Assembly: GCA_024636635.1 (NCBI GenBank)
Contig: JAGXGV010000085.1
Location: 1-32,979 of the forward strand
Length of the DNA: 32,979 nucleotides
From: Puniceibacterium sp.
Lineage (GTDB): Bacteria > Pseudomonadota > Alphaproteobacteria > Rhodobacterales > Rhodobacteraceae
Reading direction: 5' to 3'
Within the stretch, counting starts at the first letter, position 1, and each line of letters starts with the position of its first letter. Made by a program: the position numbers and the translations under genes. Shown here piece after piece: positions 9,081 to 17,257 of this stretch. The notes beneath the pieces were generated by a model, which ran no database searches, had not been told where the DNA came from, and saw only the letters and a program-made list of their open reading frames with translations.

Positions 9081-9323
9081 CCCGGAACAGAGAACCTTCA
9101 GTCGCCACGCTCCGCAGGCCCCCCAAGACCCCGGATCGCTGTTTCCTGCTTAGCCGGGATCGCGCAGAAAGTCCCGGTCTTCTTGGCCCGGCGGCGTCTG
9201 GCCGCAGCAGTTGATGACAAAATAGCCGCGCATCTGGGTGTTCCGGGGGGCGTCCCGCCATGCTTTCGCCCGAAAGGCGTGGCAGGACAGAATGGTAACG
9301 ATGATGTACCCCGGGGAATGACA
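9081..9323. promoter_or_regulatory. Divergent intergenic region between the polymerase and GT4 genes
   Basis: 243 bp with no convincing gene; it must hold both promoters. A small hairpin CTTTCG-CC-CGAAAG lies near 9263-9276. A minus-strand reading of 27 codons (9233-9150) was seen but not accepted. No good -35/-10 pair could be chosen. Confidence 0.3.
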
Positions 9324-10517
9324 ATGCCGAAAGCCGCGCCTTTGCGGATCGCCTATCTGTGCGACATCTCTCCGCTGGACCGGAACCAGTATTCCGGAGG
9401 CAACACACGTATCCACCAAATGCTGCAAGACCATGTGGGCGAGGTGACGATCCTGTCCAACAGCTGGCATCTTGCGGAACCGGTGCGCCGCCTGATGCAC
9501 AGGATGCCCGAGTCGATCAACATCCGTGCCCGCTGGCGGCTGCACCTTGCACTGGCGCCGCTGATCGCGCGCGGGGTGCGGCAGGAACTGGCGCAGGGGC
9601 AATATGACGTCCTGTTCTGTCCCTATTCCATCCACGCGATGTCTCGTGTCGTGCCACCCTATCCGATGCTGCGGGTGTTCACCTCGGACGCGACGCAGAC
9701 CACCTACCGCAACTCTGAACTCGGGTCGTGGTACAAATCCGCCATCCGCGCCTCGCGGCTGCTTGACCCGCTGATCGAGCGGGCCGAACGGCATGTGCTG
9801 CACAACACCGATCTGCAACTCTGGCCGTCGGCCTGGCTCAAGCAGGCGGCGGACCGGACCTATGGGCTGGACGATGCTACATCGAAACTCGTGCCCTGGG
9901 GGGCGAACCTTGCCACGCCCGCGCCTCGCATCACACCGACGCCGATTTCGCGCGACGCTCCGATCCGGCTGATCCTGATCGGCCGCAACTGGTGGTCCAA
10001 GGGGGGGCCGGTCGCCGCCGACACGATGAAGGCGCTGCGCGCGCGCGGAATCGATGCGCGCCTGACGGTGATCGGCTGCCAGCCGCCCGACTATCACCTG
10101 AACGAACACGTCACCGTCCACCGCCAGCTGGACAAGGCCGTGCCGGACCAGTTGGCCCTGTTCGAAAGGGTGCTGGACCAGGCGCATTTCATGGTGATGC
10201 CGTCGTATGAATCCTACGGTTTCGCCTTCTGCGAGGCATCGGCCTATGGCGTGCCGTCGCTGTGCCTGCGGGTGGGCGGTGTGCCGATCCGTGACGGGAT
10301 CAACGGCCACGCGCTGCCGCCGGGGGCCACGGTCGCTGATTTCGCCGACCGGATCGAACACTATATCGACCGCCCTGACGCCTATCATGGGCTGAGCCGC
10401 ACCACGCGGACCGAGTTCGAGACCTATCTGAACTGGGATACCTGGGGCAGACGCACCGCGGCGCTGATCCACGAAGCCCGCGATACCAGGGGGCTGACGG
10501 ACAGGCGGGCCGCCTGA
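9324..10517 (+). CDS. GT4-family glycosyltransferase
   Basis: 397 aa from the ATG at 9324. A longer open frame runs far upstream but is antisense to the polymerase gene. ATG 9318 is also possible, but the GGGG at 9313-9316 is spaced better for 9324. The N-terminus IAYLCDISPLDRNQYSGGNTR begins the acceptor domain. The C-terminal half has LILIGRNWWSKGGPVA, and YESYGFAFCEASAYG with the E-x7-E motif and donor-site glycines. Soluble and cytoplasmic. It stands alone on the plus strand, divergent from the polysaccharide operon, and most likely serves the same polymer. Specificity unknown. Confidence 0.88.
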   Translation: MPKAAPLRIAYLCDISPLDRNQYSGGNTRIHQMLQDHVGEVTILSNSWHLAEPVRRLMHRMPESINIRARWRLHLALAPLIARGVRQELAQGQYDVLFCPYSIHAMSRVVPPYPMLRVFTSDATQTTYRNSELGSWYKSAIRASRLLDPLIERAERHVLHNTDLQLWPSAWLKQAADRTYGLDDATSKLVPWGANLATPAPRITPTPISRDAPIRLILIGRNWWSKGGPVAADTMKALRARGIDARLTVIGCQPPDYHLNEHVTVHRQLDKAVPDQLALFERVLDQAHFMVMPSYESYGFAFCEASAYGVPSLCLRVGGVPIRDGINGHALPPGATVADFADRIEHYIDRPDAYHGLSRTTRTEFETYLNWDTWGRRTAALIHEARDTRGLTDRRAA

Positions 10518-10518
10518 A

Positions 10519-10553
10519 CTGGCCTTATCCAGCCGCGCCTGCTGGCCCTATCC
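10519..10553 (+). promoter_or_regulatory. Paired direct repeat resembling the TauR operator, upstream of xsc
   Basis: CTGGCCTTATCC (10519-10530) and CTGGCCCTATCC (10542-10553) are direct repeats matching at 11 of 12 bases, 23 bp apart, about 75-110 bp upstream of the xsc start. They resemble the TauR site described in Rhodobacter capsulatus, which I recall as CTGGACYTAA in direct repeat. The same word occurs in front of the TauR-like gene at 21505. MocR regulators bind such direct repeats as head-to-tail dimers, so this is the probable activator site for xsc. Confidence 0.6.
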
Positions 10554-10627
10554 GCACCTACCTTGCGCGACTACCCTGTGGAAAAGCCTCCCCCGTCGGG
10601 GATGCGAGCCTCTGGGGAGTTGCCGCC

Positions 10628-12400
10628 GTGAAAATGACCACCGAAGAAGCCTTTGTGAAAACGCTGCAACGGCACGGGATCGAACATGCTTTCGGCATCA
10701 TCGGGTCCGCCTTCATGCCGATTTCGGACCTGTTCCCCCGGGCCGGCATCACCTTCTGGGACTGCGCGCACGAAGGGTCGGGCGGCATGATGGCCGATGG
10801 CTACACCCGCGCGAGCGGCAAGATGAGCATGATGATCGCCCAGAACGGCCCCGGCATCACCAATCTTGTGACCGCGGTCAAGACCGCCTACTGGAATCAC
10901 ACGCCGCTGCTGCTGGTGACGCCGCAGGCCGCGAACAAGACCATCGGCATGGGCGGCTTCCAGGAGGTCGAGCAGATGAAACTGTTCGAGGACATGGTCG
11001 CCTATCAGGAAGAGGTGCGCGATCCGTCGCGCGTGGCCGAGGTGCTGAACCGCGTGATCCTACAGGCCAGACGCGCCTCTGCCCCGGCGCAGATCAACAT
11101 GCCGCGGGATTTCTGGACGCAGGTCATCGACATCGACATCCCCGATGTGGTGGAGTTCGAGCGTCCCGCCGGGGGCGACGCCGCAATTGCGCGCGCCGCC
11201 GAACTGCTGGGTGCTGCGAAATTCCCGGTCATCCTGAACGGCGCGGGCGTGGTTCTGGCGGGTGCGATCCCGGCGACCATCGAACTGGCCGAAAAGCTCG
11301 CCGCGCCGGTCTGCGTCGGCTATCAGCACAACGACGCCTTTCCCGGCTCGCATCCGCAGTTCGCGGGGCCTTTGGGTTACAACGGCAGCAAGGCGGGCAT
11401 GGAACTGATCGCGCAGGCGGATGTGGTGTTATGCCTTGGCACACGGCTCAACCCGTTCTCGACCCTGCCGGGATATGGCATCGACTATTGGCCCAAGGAT
11501 GCCGCGATCATCCAGGTGGATCTCAACCCTGACCGGATCGGGCTGACGAAAAAGGTTTCGGTCGGCATCGTCGGTGATGCGAAAAAGGTCGCCGAGGCGC
11601 TGATCGCAAGGGTCGGGGACCTGTCCGAAGACACGCGGCGCAATCGGCTGGACACCATCGCGCAGAAGAAATCCGGATGGGCGCAGGAGTTGTCGTCGAT
11701 GGACCATGAAGAGGACGATCCCGGCACCACCTGGAACGAACGCGCCCGCGCGGACAAACCCGACTGGATGTCGCCCCGCATGGCCTGGCGCGCGATCCAG
11801 TCCGCCCTGCCGCGCGAGGCGATCATTTCGTCGGACATCGGCAACAACTGCGCCATCGGCAATGCCTATCCCAGCTTCGAGGCGGGGCGCAAATACCTTG
11901 CCCCGGGGTTGTTCGGTCCCTGCGGCTATGGCCTGCCTGCAATCGTCGGCGCCAAGATCGGTTGCCCTGACGTGCCCGTGGTGGGCTTTGCCGGTGACGG
12001 CGCCTTTGGCATCGCGGTCACGGAACTGACGGCGATCGGCCGGCCGGAATGGCCCGCGATCACCATGGTGGTGTTCCGCAACTACCAGTGGGGCGCGGAA
12101 AAGCGCAATTCGACGCTCTGGTATGATGACAATTTTGTCGGAACCGAACTGGACGACGGGGTGAGTTATGCGGGCATCGCGCTGGCCTGCGGGCTGAACG
12201 GCGTGCAGGCGCGGACCATGGACGAACTGAAAGAGGCGCTGGCACAGGCTATCACCGACCAGATGCAGAACGGCAGGACAACGCTGATCGAGGCGCTGAT
12301 CAATCAGGAACTGGGCGAACCGTTCCGGCGCGATGCGATGAAAAAGCCGGTTGCGGTGGCAGGCATTTCGGCGGCGGACATGCGCCCGCAAACCGTCTGA
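10628..12400 (+). CDS. xsc: Sulfoacetaldehyde acetyltransferase (Xsc)
   Basis: 590 aa. A thiamine-diphosphate enzyme that splits sulfoacetaldehyde with phosphate into acetyl phosphate and sulfite (EC 2.3.3.15); cytoplasmic. The N-terminus MKMTTEEAFVKTLQRHGIEH and the block IAQNGPGITN...KTAYWNHTPLLLVTPQAANKT are near-diagnostic for Xsc among ThDP enzymes, with the catalytic glutamate in the CAHEGSGGMMADGY segment. The C-terminal GDGAFGIAV...RNYQWGAEKRN is the ThDP-Mg motif. The start is GTG at 10628: GGAG ends 8 nt before it, while the next ATG (10634) would be too far. TauR-like boxes lie upstream, an acetate-kinase remnant and soeABC downstream. No taurine-pyruvate transaminase or sulfoacetaldehyde-forming gene is in the window. 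Confidence 0.95.
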   Translation: MKMTTEEAFVKTLQRHGIEHAFGIIGSAFMPISDLFPRAGITFWDCAHEGSGGMMADGYTRASGKMSMMIAQNGPGITNLVTAVKTAYWNHTPLLLVTPQAANKTIGMGGFQEVEQMKLFEDMVAYQEEVRDPSRVAEVLNRVILQARRASAPAQINMPRDFWTQVIDIDIPDVVEFERPAGGDAAIARAAELLGAAKFPVILNGAGVVLAGAIPATIELAEKLAAPVCVGYQHNDAFPGSHPQFAGPLGYNGSKAGMELIAQADVVLCLGTRLNPFSTLPGYGIDYWPKDAAIIQVDLNPDRIGLTKKVSVGIVGDAKKVAEALIARVGDLSEDTRRNRLDTIAQKKSGWAQELSSMDHEEDDPGTTWNERARADKPDWMSPRMAWRAIQSALPREAIISSDIGNNCAIGNAYPSFEAGRKYLAPGLFGPCGYGLPAIVGAKIGCPDVPVVGFAGDGAFGIAVTELTAIGRPEWPAITMVVFRNYQWGAEKRNSTLWYDDNFVGTELDDGVSYAGIALACGLNGVQARTMDELKEALAQAITDQMQNGRTTLIEALINQELGEPFRRDAMKKPVAVAGISAADMRPQTV

Positions 12401-12416
12401 CCGCTTGACCGGGCCG

Positions 12417-12542
12417 ATGGTCGCGGGGGGCCATATCCTAGTGCTCAACGCCGGGTCTTCGTCTGTCACGGCGGCGGCGTTCGATGCGGATCGGAACCTA
12501 AGGATCCGTTGGCGCAGAAAATTCTGGTCCCTCTGCCCATGA
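12417..12542 (+). pseudogene. ackA: Acetate kinase N-terminal remnant
   Basis: A 41-codon frame starting 16 bp after xsc reads ILVLNAGSSSVTAAAFDADRN after six residues. This matches the first beta-hairpin of acetate kinase, including the phosphate-binding NAGSSS loop. Similarity stops after about 30 residues and the frame ends at TGA 12540; no later part of AckA is recognisable before soeA at 12583. AckA beside xsc would make sense because Xsc yields acetyl phosphate. I infer a gene lost by deletion, perhaps when soeABC came to lie here. A short functional peptide is unlikely. Confidence 0.65.
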
Positions 12543-12582
12543 TCCCCTAGCGTCCCCCCACGAGCCAAAAGAAAGACGCCGC

Positions 12583-15423
12583 ATGGCCCAAACCCAGCCC
12601 GTTGTCGACACATCGCCCAAGGTCTCGGACGAAGTCCGCAAGACCACCTGTTACATGTGCGCCTGCCGCTGCGGCATCGACGTGCACCTGAAGGCCGGCA
12701 AGGTCGCCTATATCGAAGGCAACCGCGATCATCCGATCAACAAGGGTGTGTTGTGTGCCAAGGGCAGCGCCGGGATCATGCAGCACAACGCCCCCGCGCG
12801 GCTGCGCGCACCCCTGCGCCGGACCGGCCCGCGCGGTTCCGGACAGTTCGAGGAGATTACCTGGGACGAGGCGCTTGAGACGGCGGTGAAATGGCTGAAG
12901 CCGCTGCGCGAACAGGCGCCGGAAAAGCTTGCCTTCTTTACCGGGCGCGACCAGTCGCAAAGCTTTACCAGCTTCTGGGCGCAGCAGTTCGGCACCCCGA
13001 ATTATGCGGCCCACGGCGGCTTTTGTTCGGTCAACATGGCCACGGCGGGCATCTACACCATGGGCGGGTCCTTCTGGGAATTCGGCACGGCGGACTGGGA
13101 ATACACAAAGCTTTTCATGCTGTTCGGCGTGGCCGAGGATCATGATTCCAACCCGATCAAGATGGGGCTGGGGCGGCTCAAGGAACGCGGTGCCAAGGTT
13201 ATCGGGGTCAATCCCATCCGCTCGGGGTACAATGCCATTGCCGATGAATGGGTCGGCATCACGCCGGGGACGGACGGGCTTTTCATCCTGTCGCTGGTGC
13301 ATGAACTGCTCAAGGCCGGGCAGATCGACCTTGACTATCTGTCGCGCTACACCAACGCGCCAGTGCTGCTGAATTGTGATCCGAAATCACCCGAACAGGG
13401 CCTGTTCCTGCGGGACAAGGACGGAAAACCGCAGGTCATCGACCGCAATACCGGCAAACTGGCCCCGTTCGACCAGAAGGGCATCCGCCCGGACCTGTCG
13501 GCCACCTGGCGTCACGCGGGGGTCACCCACCGTCCCGTCATGCACGATCTAGCGGAACGCTACCTTGACAACAAATACAGTCCCGAGGCGGTCGAGACGC
13601 GCTGCGCCATTCCCGCCGCCCGCATCCGCCGCATCGCCGCCGAACTGGCCCGGACCGCCTTTGACGAACCGGTCGTGCTGGACCGTCCCTGGACCGACTT
13701 CCGCGGCGAGCGGCACGAACAGATGATTGGCCGCCCGGTCAGCTTTCACGCCATGCGGGGCGTTTCCGCCCATTCCAACGGATTCCAGACCGCCCGCGCC
13801 CTGCACGTGTTGCAGATCCTGCTGGGCTCGGTCGAGACGCCCGGCGGGTTCCGGTTCAAGCCGCCCTACCCCAAACCCGCCACCGCCCACCCGCGGCCGC
13901 ATTGCAAGGCCTCTGCCGGCCAGCCGCTGGACGGTCCGCACCTTGGCTTTGTTCAGGGCCCCGAAGATCTGGCGCTGCGCGAAGACGGGAGCCCGGCGCG
14001 CATCGACAAGGCGTTCACCTGGGAAAACCCGATGTCGTCGCATGGGCTGATGCACATGGTGATTTCGAACGCACATGCCGGGGATCCCTACAGGATCGAC
14101 ACGCTGTTCCTTTACATGGCGAACATGGCGTGGAATTCGTCGATGAACACACGCGGCGTGATCGAGATGCTGACCGATCAGGATGAGGATGGCACCTACC
14201 GGATTCCCAACATCATCTATTCGGATGCCTATTCGTCCGAGATGGTGGCCTATGCCGACCTGATCCTGCCCGACACGACCTATCTGGAACGGCACGACTG
14301 CATCTCGCTGCTCGACCGGCCGATTTCCGAACCCGATGCGGCCGCCGATGCGATCCGCTGGCCGGTTGTGGACCCGGAACGCTCCGGCCATGCGGGCGTG
14401 CGCGGCTTTCAGTCGGTGCTGTGCGATCTTGGGCACCGGCTGGCACTGCCGGGGTTCACCAATGAAGACGGCAGCGCGACCTATCGCGATTACGCGGATT
14501 ACATCGTCAACCACCTGCGCAAGCCCGGCATCGGCCCGCTGGCCGGGTTCCGCATGGGACCGCACGGGCTGACCCATGGGCGCGGCGATCCCAATGCGGC
14601 GCAACTTGACAGCTATATCGCAAACGGCGGCTTCTTCACGATGCATGTCCCCGAGGAGGCCAGTTATTTCAAGCCCTGGAACAGCGCCTATCAGGACTGG
14701 GCGGTGTCCATGGGATTCTACGACTCTCCGCAGCCCTACCTTTTCCAGTTGTACGTCGAACCACTGCGCAAGTTTCAGCTGGCGGCTGAAGGGTATGGGG
14801 ACCGCCAGCCGCCGGACCACCTGCGGGGCCGCATGAAGCTGACATTCGATCCGCTGCCGATCTGGTATCCGCCGCTGTCAGACGGGCACGAGGACCCGGT
14901 AGAGTTTCCTCTGCACGCCCTGACACAGCGCCCGATGGCGATGTACCATTCGTGGGGGTCGCAGAACGCCTGGCTGCGCCAGATCCACGGGCACAATCCG
15001 CTTTATATGCCCACCCGGCTCATGACGCGGCTTCGGCTGCGCGACGGTGACTGGGTGCGGGTCACCTCGTCTCATGGGGAAATCACGGTGCCTTGCGCGC
15101 ATATGGCGGCGCTCAACGAGAATACCGTCTGGACCTGGAACGCCATCGGCAAGCGCAAGGGCGCCTGGGCGCTGGACAAGGATGCACCCGAGGCGACCCG
15201 CGGCTTTCTTCTGAACCACCTGATACACGAATTGCTGCCCGCCAGGGGGGACGGCCTGCGCTGGGCGAATTCCGACCCGATCACCGGCCAGGCGGCATGG
15301 TTTGACCTGCGTGTGAAGATTGAAAAATCCGCAGTGCCTGAGGAATCCCAGCCAGTGCTGCCAGCGCAGGAGTCTCCGGTTCCCCCCGCACCTCGCGGCC
15401 TGGCCTGGAAAGTCGGATCGTGA
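12583..15423 (+). CDS. soeA: Molybdopterin oxidoreductase, sulfite dehydrogenase catalytic subunit SoeA
   Basis: 946 aa, DMSO-reductase superfamily. C23-x2-C26-x3-C30-x27-C58 near the N-terminus binds a [4Fe-4S] cluster. The AHGGFCSVNMA segment places C148 as the likely molybdenum ligand. No twin-arginine signal precedes the cysteines, so the subunit stays in the cytoplasm, as in SoeABC and unlike PsrA/PhsA. The large catalytic middle and the C-terminal bis-MGD domain (MTRLRLRDGDWVRV) are complete. SoeABC oxidises sulfite to sulfate and passes electrons to the quinone pool. Its place right after xsc, which makes sulfite, supports this over polysulfide, thiosulfate or DMSO reduction. A structured spacer separates it from soeB. 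Confidence 0.85.
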   Translation: MAQTQPVVDTSPKVSDEVRKTTCYMCACRCGIDVHLKAGKVAYIEGNRDHPINKGVLCAKGSAGIMQHNAPARLRAPLRRTGPRGSGQFEEITWDEALETAVKWLKPLREQAPEKLAFFTGRDQSQSFTSFWAQQFGTPNYAAHGGFCSVNMATAGIYTMGGSFWEFGTADWEYTKLFMLFGVAEDHDSNPIKMGLGRLKERGAKVIGVNPIRSGYNAIADEWVGITPGTDGLFILSLVHELLKAGQIDLDYLSRYTNAPVLLNCDPKSPEQGLFLRDKDGKPQVIDRNTGKLAPFDQKGIRPDLSATWRHAGVTHRPVMHDLAERYLDNKYSPEAVETRCAIPAARIRRIAAELARTAFDEPVVLDRPWTDFRGERHEQMIGRPVSFHAMRGVSAHSNGFQTARALHVLQILLGSVETPGGFRFKPPYPKPATAHPRPHCKASAGQPLDGPHLGFVQGPEDLALREDGSPARIDKAFTWENPMSSHGLMHMVISNAHAGDPYRIDTLFLYMANMAWNSSMNTRGVIEMLTDQDEDGTYRIPNIIYSDAYSSEMVAYADLILPDTTYLERHDCISLLDRPISEPDAAADAIRWPVVDPERSGHAGVRGFQSVLCDLGHRLALPGFTNEDGSATYRDYADYIVNHLRKPGIGPLAGFRMGPHGLTHGRGDPNAAQLDSYIANGGFFTMHVPEEASYFKPWNSAYQDWAVSMGFYDSPQPYLFQLYVEPLRKFQLAAEGYGDRQPPDHLRGRMKLTFDPLPIWYPPLSDGHEDPVEFPLHALTQRPMAMYHSWGSQNAWLRQIHGHNPLYMPTRLMTRLRLRDGDWVRVTSSHGEITVPCAHMAALNENTVWTWNAIGKRKGAWALDKDAPEATRGFLLNHLIHELLPARGDGLRWANSDPITGQAAWFDLRVKIEKSAVPEESQPVLPAQESPVPPAPRGLAWKVGS

Positions 15424-15432
15424 AGGGCGCCC

Positions 15433-15479
15433 AAAACTTTTATGAAAAGTTTTGCCAAAAGTCTTTGAAAGACTTTTGG
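15433..15479. repeat. Double palindromic element between soeA and soeB
   Basis: Two hairpins lie back to back. The first has arms AAAACTTTT (15433-15441) and AAAAGTTTT (15445-15453) with a 3-nt loop. The second has 12-bp perfect arms CCAAAAGTCTTT (15455-15466) and AAAGACTTTTGG (15468-15479) around one G. AT-rich stems in GC-rich DNA suggest a mobile or dispersed intergenic repeat inside the operon. It makes the soeA-soeB gap 130 bp while soeB-soeC is 1 bp, so it may attenuate or process the transcript. Confidence 0.75.
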
Positions 15480-15553
15480 GGTCTGGGGCTTTGGTCTGGT
15501 GCCTGCCCGGGGGCGGGCCAGTGTGGGGCAATATCAATTCAGGACTGGGTACC

Positions 15554-16300
15554 ATGACCGATTTGCCTGCCACCACCACCCGAAAGCTTGGCCTTGTGAT
15601 CGACCTCGACACCTGCGTCGGATGCCATGCCTGCGTGATCGCGTGCAAGGGCTGGAACACCCAGAACGAAGGCGCGCCGCTGTCCGACCAGGACCCCTAT
15701 GGCAGCGATCCTTCGGGCACCTTCCTGAACCGGGTGCACAGCTACGAGGTTCAGCCGGAGAGTGGCCCGGCCCAGATTTTCCATTTTCCCAAGTCCTGCC
15801 TGCATTGCGAAGACGCTCCCTGCGTGACCGTTTGCCCGACTGGCGCCAGCTACAAGCGAGTCGAGGACGGCATCGTTCTGGTCAACGAAAAGGACTGCAT
15901 CGGCTGCGGGCTTTGTGCCTGGGCCTGCCCCTATGGCGCGCGCGAACTGGATGCGGCCGAGGGCGTGATGAAGAAATGCACCCTCTGTGTCGACCGAATC
16001 TACAACGAGAACCTGCCTGAGGAGGACCGGACCCCCGCCTGTGTGCGCACCTGCCCCTCGAATGCACGGCATTTCGGGGATTTCGCGGACCCCGAAAGCC
16101 ATGTGTCCCGGTTGGTCCGGGAGCGTGACGGCTTTGATCTCATGCCCGAGCAGGGCACAGGGCCGGTCAACAAATATCTGCCCCCGCGTGCCAGGGACGA
16201 CTGGACCGACTCCTCGGTCCTTGCCCCGTACCTCACGCCCGTGGCTGAAGAGCCGCGCGGTTTCCTCGGGTGGCTCGACAAGGCACTGGACAGACTCTGA
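15554..16300 (+). CDS. soeB: Sulfite dehydrogenase iron-sulfur subunit SoeB (DmsB-like ferredoxin)
   Basis: 248 aa from ATG 15554, with AGGA spaced 9 nt upstream; the open frame continues upstream into the repeat but has no proper start there. Sixteen cysteines form four [4Fe-4S] sites: C21/C24/C27/C31, C82/C85/C90/C94, C115/C118/C121/C125 and C142/C145/C163/C167. The first motif starts in IDLDTCVGCHACVIACKGWN, typical of DmsB/PhsB/SoeB. It carries electrons from SoeA to the membrane anchor. No signal peptide, in keeping with a cytoplasmic complex. The stop at 16300 is followed after 1 bp by soeC, so the two are co-translated. Confidence 0.9.
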   Translation: MTDLPATTTRKLGLVIDLDTCVGCHACVIACKGWNTQNEGAPLSDQDPYGSDPSGTFLNRVHSYEVQPESGPAQIFHFPKSCLHCEDAPCVTVCPTGASYKRVEDGIVLVNEKDCIGCGLCAWACPYGARELDAAEGVMKKCTLCVDRIYNENLPEEDRTPACVRTCPSNARHFGDFADPESHVSRLVRERDGFDLMPEQGTGPVNKYLPPRARDDWTDSSVLAPYLTPVAEEPRGFLGWLDKALDRL

Positions 16301-16301
16301 C

Positions 16302-17183
16302 ATGCATCCGGCCCCGTCCATCATCGCCTTCACCACCTTTTCGGGACTGGGTTTCGGCCTGCTGTTCTGGCTTGGGGTAGATCCGGCTCCGCCCGGGGGC
16401 TGGGTCGCTGCCGTGTTCTTCTTCATCGCCTTCGCACTTGCGGGTGGTGGCCTTGCGTCTTCGGCGCTGCATCTCGGGCGGCCCGAACGCGCGCTCAAGG
16501 CATTTTCGCAATGGCGCAGCAGCTGGCTGTCGCGCGAAGCTTGTGTGGCCGTTGCCGCGCTGGGCCTCATGGGCCTTTACGCGGCTTTCCTGATCTTCGG
16601 CGGGCTGCATGTGGCGCCTTTGGGCTGGCTGGGCGCGGCGCTGTCCCTGCTGACGGTTTTCACCACTTCGATGATCTACACTCAGCTGAAGACCGTGCCG
16701 CGGTGGCACAGTCGCTGGACACCCGTGCTGTTTCTTGCCCTGTCCTTGGCAGGGGGCGCGCTCTTGTCGGGGCGGGTTGGCATTGCGCTTGTGCTGATCC
16801 TGCTTTCGGGCGGGGTGCAGATCTGGTGGTGGCACACCGGCGACAGGGCCCTGGCCGGGTCTGGCACCACGCTCGGCACGGCGACGGGGCTTGGCAAACT
16901 CGGTGCGGTTCGCGCCTTCGAGGCGCCTCATACCGGCACCAATTATCTGCTGCGCGAGATGGTGTATGTGGTCGCCCGCCGCCATGCGCTGAAACTGCGC
17001 GTCATCGCGTTCATACTGATGGTTCTGCTGCCGGTGGCCCTGCTTTTGCTGCCGTTCGGCCACGTTCTTGGCCTGTTCGCGGTGCTGAGCCATGTTGCGG
17101 GTGCGCTGATCGCCCGCTGGCTGTTCTTTGCCGAGGCCGAGCATGTGGTCGGCCTGTACTACGGCAAGCATCAGACCGTTTAA
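16302..17183 (+). CDS. soeC: Sulfite dehydrogenase membrane anchor SoeC (DmsC-like)
   Basis: 293 aa, starting at ATG 16302, 1 bp after soeB. About eight hydrophobic helices, beginning with SIIAFTTFSGLGFGLLFWLG. The motif SSALHLGRPERALKAFSQWRSSWLSREA is the DmsC-type signature after the second helix. The C-terminus ends LYYGKHQTV. It anchors SoeAB on the cytoplasmic face and passes electrons to quinone. DmsC homologues with the same topology serve DMSO reductase; the soe assignment rests on the Tat-less SoeA and the xsc neighbour. Confidence 0.87.
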   Translation: MHPAPSIIAFTTFSGLGFGLLFWLGVDPAPPGGWVAAVFFFIAFALAGGGLASSALHLGRPERALKAFSQWRSSWLSREACVAVAALGLMGLYAAFLIFGGLHVAPLGWLGAALSLLTVFTTSMIYTQLKTVPRWHSRWTPVLFLALSLAGGALLSGRVGIALVLILLSGGVQIWWWHTGDRALAGSGTTLGTATGLGKLGAVRAFEAPHTGTNYLLREMVYVVARRHALKLRVIAFILMVLLPVALLLLPFGHVLGLFAVLSHVAGALIARWLFFAEAEHVVGLYYGKHQTV

Positions 17184-17209
17184 GGCCGAACCTGAACCAC
17201 CGCGTCGCG

Positions 17210-17230
17210 TCTGTCCCCGGGAGGGACAGA
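17210..17230. terminator. Stem-loop between convergent soeC and DMT transporter genes
   Basis: TCTGTCCC (17210-17217) and GGGACAGA (17223-17230) form a perfect 8-bp stem with a 5-nt loop in the 74-bp convergent gap. No long T-run follows on either strand, so it may work as a weak bidirectional terminator or a 3'-end stabiliser. Confidence 0.5.
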
Positions 17231-17257
17231 TGGGCGATGCGTGTGGGTCCAAGTGCT

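Noticed and set aside
9150-9233. 27-codon minus-strand frame (MRGYFVINCCGQT...) in the divergent gap
   Set aside because: No clear ribosome binding site and no family match that I know; too short to support without conservation data.
7761-9317. Long plus-strand open frame running into the GT4 gene at 9324
   Set aside because: It is antisense to the polymerase/ligase gene, is rich in Gln, Arg and His as GC-rich shadow frames are, and similarity to glycosyltransferases begins only at about 9324.
15452-15553. Upstream-extended start of soeB in the palindromic repeat
   Set aside because: It would start with TTG inside a hairpin and add 34 residues not typical of the family; ATG 15554 has a proper binding site.
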